From Falsiruegeria litorea R37 (GTDB lineage Bacteria > Pseudomonadota > Alphaproteobacteria > Rhodobacterales > Rhodobacteraceae), in the NCBI RefSeq assembly GCF_900172225.1, contig NZ_FWFO01000007.1, forward strand, positions 1 to 64,000: DNA of 64,000 bases, in the 5' to 3' direction. Below are positions 61,131 through 64,000 of the stretch, piece by piece. Below the pieces are notes generated by a model. It saw nothing but the letters and a program-made list of their open reading frames with translations, ran no database searches and was not told where the DNA came from. Both the position numbers and the translations under genes were made by a program. Each line of letters starts with the position of its first letter. The stretch's first letter is position 1.

Positions 61131-62642
61131 ATGAGCGCCTTGGACACCAACATCGAAAAACTGGCCGGCCATCTGGCGCGTTTCAAAGCCTCGGGCATCA
61201 AGAACCGCGTCGCGGGCGAGGATCGCGACGGATCGGGTGGCGTGTTTCAAACCACATCGCCCGTCGACAAGTCGGTGATCTGCGACGTGGCTCATGGCAC
61301 AGCCGCCGACATCGACACCGCCGCACAGGCCGCACATGATGCCTTTCCTGCCTGGCGCGACATGCCCGCAACCGAGCGTCGTCGCATCCTGCTCAACGTC
61401 GCCGAAGCGATCGAGGCACGTGCCGAGGAAATTGCGCTGTGCGAGTGCTGGGACACCGGCCAAACCTGGCGGTTCATGTCAAAGGCCGCGTTACGCGGGG
61501 CTGAGAATTTTCGGTTCTTTGCCGATCAGGTCGTGCAGGCGCGCGACGGTCAGCACCTGAAATCGCCCACTCTGATGAACATCACCACCCGCGTGCCCCT
61601 GGGGCCAGTTGGTGTGATCACCCCGTGGAACACGCCGTTCATGCTGTCCACCTGGAAAATCGCGCCCGCCTTGGCGGCCGGCTGCACCGTGGTTCACAAA
61701 CCCGCCGAAGACAGCCCCCTGACCGCCCGCCTGCTAGTAGAGATCGCCGAAGAGGCCGGTTTGCCACCAGGCGTGTTGAATACCGTGAACGGCTTTGGAC
61801 CCGACGCGGGCAAGGCGCTTTGCGAGCATCCAAAACTCAAGGCCATCGCCTTTGTCGGTGAGAGCGCCACAGGCAGCAAAATCGTCAAACAGGGCGCTGA
61901 CACGCACAAGCGCAATCACCTGGAACTTGGCGGCAAGAACCCCGTGATCGTCTTTGATGATGCCGATCTAGATCGTGCCTTGGATGCTGTGATCTTCATG
62001 ATCTACTCGATCAATGGCGAGCGCTGCACCTCGTCCTCGCGCCTTTTGGTGCAGGACACCATCAAAGATGAATTCGAGGCCAAGCTGATTGAGCGTGTGA
62101 ACAACATCAAGGTCGGCCACCCTCTGGATCCCGCGACCGAGATCGGCCCGCTTGTGACCGAAGAACATTACAACAAGGTCACCAGCTATTTCGACCTTGC
62201 GAAGGAAGACGGCGCAACCGTGGCTGCAGGAGGTGAAAAGGTCGGCGACAAGGGCTATTTCATCCGCCCCACCTTGTTCACCAACGCCAACAACGACATG
62301 CGCATTGCGCGTGAAGAGATCTTTGGCCCCGTCCTGACCTCGATCCCCTTTTTGACCGCGGAAGAGGCGCTGAGCATCGCCAATGACACCGAATACGGGC
62401 TGACCGGATATGTCTGGACCAACGATCTGACCCGCGCCCTGTGGATGACCGAACGAATGGAAGCCGGGATGATCTGGGTGAACTCGGAAAACGTCCGCCA
62501 CCTGCCGACGCCGTTTGGCGGCGCCAAGGCGTCCGGCATAGGCCGCGACGGCGGGGATTGGTCGTTCGAGTTTTACATGGAGCAAAAGCACATCGGCTTT
62601 GCCACCGGTCAGCACAAGATCATGCAGCTCGGCAAAGGCTGA
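61131..62642 (+). CDS. hpaE: 5-carboxymethyl-2-hydroxymuconate semialdehyde dehydrogenase
   Basis: The 503-residue aldehyde dehydrogenase has NHLELGGKNPVIVF (Glu265) and INGERCTSSSRLLV (Cys299). The C-terminal segment ENVRHLPTPFGGAKASGIGR is diagnostic for HpaE. It oxidises the ring-cleavage product semialdehyde to the diacid. It sits between the isomerase and dioxygenase genes of the same pathway. Confidence 0.95.
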   Translation: MSALDTNIEKLAGHLARFKASGIKNRVAGEDRDGSGGVFQTTSPVDKSVICDVAHGTAADIDTAAQAAHDAFPAWRDMPATERRRILLNVAEAIEARAEEIALCECWDTGQTWRFMSKAALRGAENFRFFADQVVQARDGQHLKSPTLMNITTRVPLGPVGVITPWNTPFMLSTWKIAPALAAGCTVVHKPAEDSPLTARLLVEIAEEAGLPPGVLNTVNGFGPDAGKALCEHPKLKAIAFVGESATGSKIVKQGADTHKRNHLELGGKNPVIVFDDADLDRALDAVIFMIYSINGERCTSSSRLLVQDTIKDEFEAKLIERVNNIKVGHPLDPATEIGPLVTEEHYNKVTSYFDLAKEDGATVAAGGEKVGDKGYFIRPTLFTNANNDMRIAREEIFGPVLTSIPFLTAEEALSIANDTEYGLTGYVWTNDLTRALWMTERMEAGMIWVNSENVRHLPTPFGGAKASGIGRDGGDWSFEFYMEQKHIGFATGQHKIMQLGKG

Positions 62643-62688
62643 GCCCCTAGAAACCGCGCGAACCCCACTCAAACTCCAGGAGGAGACC

Positions 62689-63543
62689 ATGGGAGAGATT
62701 GTTCTCGCCGCCAAGATGACCCACGTGCCCACAATGCTCATGTCCGAGCAGGACGGACCCGTGAAGGGCAAGCGTCAGGCCGCCATTGACGGTCACCGCG
62801 AAATCGCACGGCGCGCCAAGGAATTGGGCGCGACGACGGTGGTGATCTGCGACACCCATTGGGTGATCAACGCGGGCTTCCACATCAACGCCAATGCGCG
62901 GTTCGAGGGGTTGTTCACGTCGAACGAGTTCCCGCAGTTCATTCAGGACCTGCCTTATGCTTATGACGGCAACCCTGAATTGGGGGACGCCATAGCCAAG
63001 GCCGCATCCGTCAAGGGTGCCTATACATTGTGCCATCATCTGGACAGTCTGGAGCTGGAATACGGCACGCTGGTGCCAATGCGCTTCATGAGCCGCGAAC
63101 ATGAGATGAAGGTGGTTTCCATCGCCGCCTGGGCCACAGTGCATGATCACGATGAAAGCCGTGTGGTGGGCGAAGCCATCCGTGAGGCGATCGAAGCCAG
63201 CGACGAAAAGGTGTTGCTCGTGGCGTCCGGGTCGCTCAGCCACAAGATCTGGCCCAACAAGGATTACGCCGCCAACAATGGCACCTTTACCATCAGTTCC
63301 GAGTTCAACCGGCAGATGGACTTGCACGTGCTTGAAATGTGGAAGGCCGGTGATCATGCCACCTTCCTAAAGATGCTGGGCGATTATGCGTCGTTTTGCT
63401 GTGGAGAAGGGTCCATGCACGACACTGCGATGCTTTACGGTGCGCTTGGCTGGGACAGCTATAACAGGAAGTGTGAGATTGTGACCGAGTATTTCCCCAG
63501 TTCCGGCACCGGCCAAACCAACGTGATTTTCCCCGTCCTATGA
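62689..63543 (+). CDS. hpaD: 3,4-dihydroxyphenylacetate 2,3-dioxygenase (LigB-type)
   Basis: ATG 62689 after GGAGGAGACC gives 284 residues. The protein is of the class III extradiol (LigB) family: AAKMTHVPTMLMSEQDGPVK with the first iron ligand His12, VICDTHWVINAGFH with His57, and CHHLDSLELEYGTLVPMRFM. It opens the ring of homoprotocatechuate next to the carboxymethyl group. It shares no fold with the second dioxygenase encoded after the double hairpin. Confidence 0.93.
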   Translation: MGEIVLAAKMTHVPTMLMSEQDGPVKGKRQAAIDGHREIARRAKELGATTVVICDTHWVINAGFHINANARFEGLFTSNEFPQFIQDLPYAYDGNPELGDAIAKAASVKGAYTLCHHLDSLELEYGTLVPMRFMSREHEMKVVSIAAWATVHDHDESRVVGEAIREAIEASDEKVLLVASGSLSHKIWPNKDYAANNGTFTISSEFNRQMDLHVLEMWKAGDHATFLKMLGDYASFCCGEGSMHDTAMLYGALGWDSYNRKCEIVTEYFPSSGTGQTNVIFPVL

Positions 63544-63550
63544 CCCGCGC

Positions 63551-63600
63551 GCCATTTTCTTTCAAAGAAAATGGCCCAGAATTTTTGAAAAATTCTGGGC
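63551..63600. repeat. twin hairpins between hpaD and the second dioxygenase gene
   Basis: Two perfect inverted repeats abut: GCCATTTTCTTT-C-AAAGAAAATGGC (63551-63575) and GCCCAGAATTTTT-G-AAAAATTCTGGGC (63574-63600). They share two bases, so both stems cannot be fully formed at once. Each has one-base spacing, GC-closed ends and AT-rich interiors. The pair lies 7 bases after hpaD. It could end or protect the transcript, or be a copy of a dispersed repeat. Confidence 0.65.
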
Positions 63601-63626
63601 GCTGAACGCAAACCGAGGAGACTTTG

Positions 63627-64000
63627 ATGCCCATCCCCGCACCCAACCTCTACCCTGATTTCAACACCATCCGTCTGAGCCATGTGTGCCTGAACGTCAG
63701 TGATCTGGCCACTTCGCGCAAGTTCTATACCGACATCCTGGGCTTGCAGGTCTCGGATGAAAGCGACAGCCATATCTACCTGCGCGCGATGGAGGAACGC
63801 GGCCACCACTGCGTGATCCTGCAGAAATCGGATCAACCCGGCACGGTCGAGGTGATGGGCTTCAAAACATTTGACGAGGATGATCTGGACAAGGCCGAGA
63901 CCTATTTCAGATCCAAGGGCCGCCCAACATCCTGGGTCGAGCGCCCCTATCAGGGTCGCACGCTGCTCACATCGGACAACATGGGCATCCCGTTGGAGTT
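63627..64000 (+). CDS. extradiol dioxygenase of the VOC superfamily (partial)
   Basis: The first 124 codons are present; the gene leaves the window on the right. RLSHVCLNVSDLATSRKFYT and DILGLQVSDESDSHIYLRAM, then EERGHHCVILQK, match the N-terminal domain of type I (VOC-fold) extradiol dioxygenases, closest in my reading to homoprotocatechuate 2,3-dioxygenases of actinobacteria. The iron ligands lie mostly in the missing second domain. It would duplicate the step of HpaD or act on a related catechol. The start follows GAGGAG. Confidence 0.85.
   Translation, partial: MPIPAPNLYPDFNTIRLSHVCLNVSDLATSRKFYTDILGLQVSDESDSHIYLRAMEERGHHCVILQKSDQPGTVEVMGFKTFDEDDLDKAETYFRSKGRPTSWVERPYQGRTLLTSDNMGIPLE

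Noticed and set aside
1-64000. tRNA, rRNA, CRISPR arrays, prophage and complete insertion sequences
   Set aside because: None was recognised by eye on either strand; short RNAs could still be missed without covariance model searches.

Overview
The window looks like a chromosomal stretch of a marine Rhodobacterales (Roseobacter-clade) alphaproteobacterium. This is inferred from gene content: two TRAP transporters, a heterotetrameric sarcosine oxidase, a TctABC tripartite tricarboxylate transporter, a sulfopyruvate decarboxylase-like fragment, a malonate operon and a homoprotocatechuate operon, all at fairly high GC with mostly tightly packed operons. No rRNA, tRNA, CRISPR array, prophage or intact insertion sequence was recognised.

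Layout. 1-4045: a sulfopyruvate decarboxylase alpha-like fragment, a true formylglycine-generating enzyme, a DUF4856-type secreted protein and a membrane fatty acid hydroxylase. 4464-12664: the most unusual part, a one-direction, translationally coupled operon. It holds a 101-residue peptide with the layout of a RiPP precursor, a B12-binding radical SAM RiPP maturase, two cytochromes P450, two family III CoA-transferase-like proteins and a transglutaminase-like cysteine enzyme. A relic of an IS5-type transposase lies just beyond it. 12872-28256: a catabolic region with a GntR regulator, an Asp/Glu racemase-type isomerase, a TRAP transporter (PQM), a creatinase-like M24 protein without metal ligands, an AtzG/AtzE-like amidase pair, a PhzF protein, sarcosine oxidase (B, an inserted flavin split-barrel gene, D, A, G) and a GlxA/AraC-type regulator. 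Together these suggest uptake and breakdown of an N-methylated, possibly guanidino or ureido, compound to sarcosine and then glycine.

28502-35541: a universal stress protein and a malonate operon (malonyl-CoA synthetase, malonyl-CoA decarboxylase, TRAP M-Q-P) with a divergent GntR regulator and a clear TTGTATACAA operator. 35760-41767: an RND efflux pump with its adaptor, a delta-class carbonic anhydrase and a small lipoprotein whose ribosome binding site may be folded away. 41759-49620: acyl-CoA ligase, AidB-like acyl-CoA dehydrogenase, alpha/beta hydrolase, tautomerase, a luciferase-type flavoenzyme, LysR and an isopropylmalate dehydrogenase-like enzyme.

49735-64000: a 36-bp near-perfect palindrome, then a leftward operon (Tm-1-like protein, APH-type kinase, phospho-lyase-type aminotransferase, aldehyde dehydrogenase, TctA, TctB, TctC) with a divergent IclR. 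The kinase, lyase and dehydrogenase form a plausible phosphorylation-elimination-oxidation route for a hydroxylated amine. Last come a class III aminotransferase and the start of a homoprotocatechuate meta-cleavage operon (hpaR, hpaF, hpaE, hpaD and a second, structurally unrelated ring-cleavage dioxygenase cut by the window edge).
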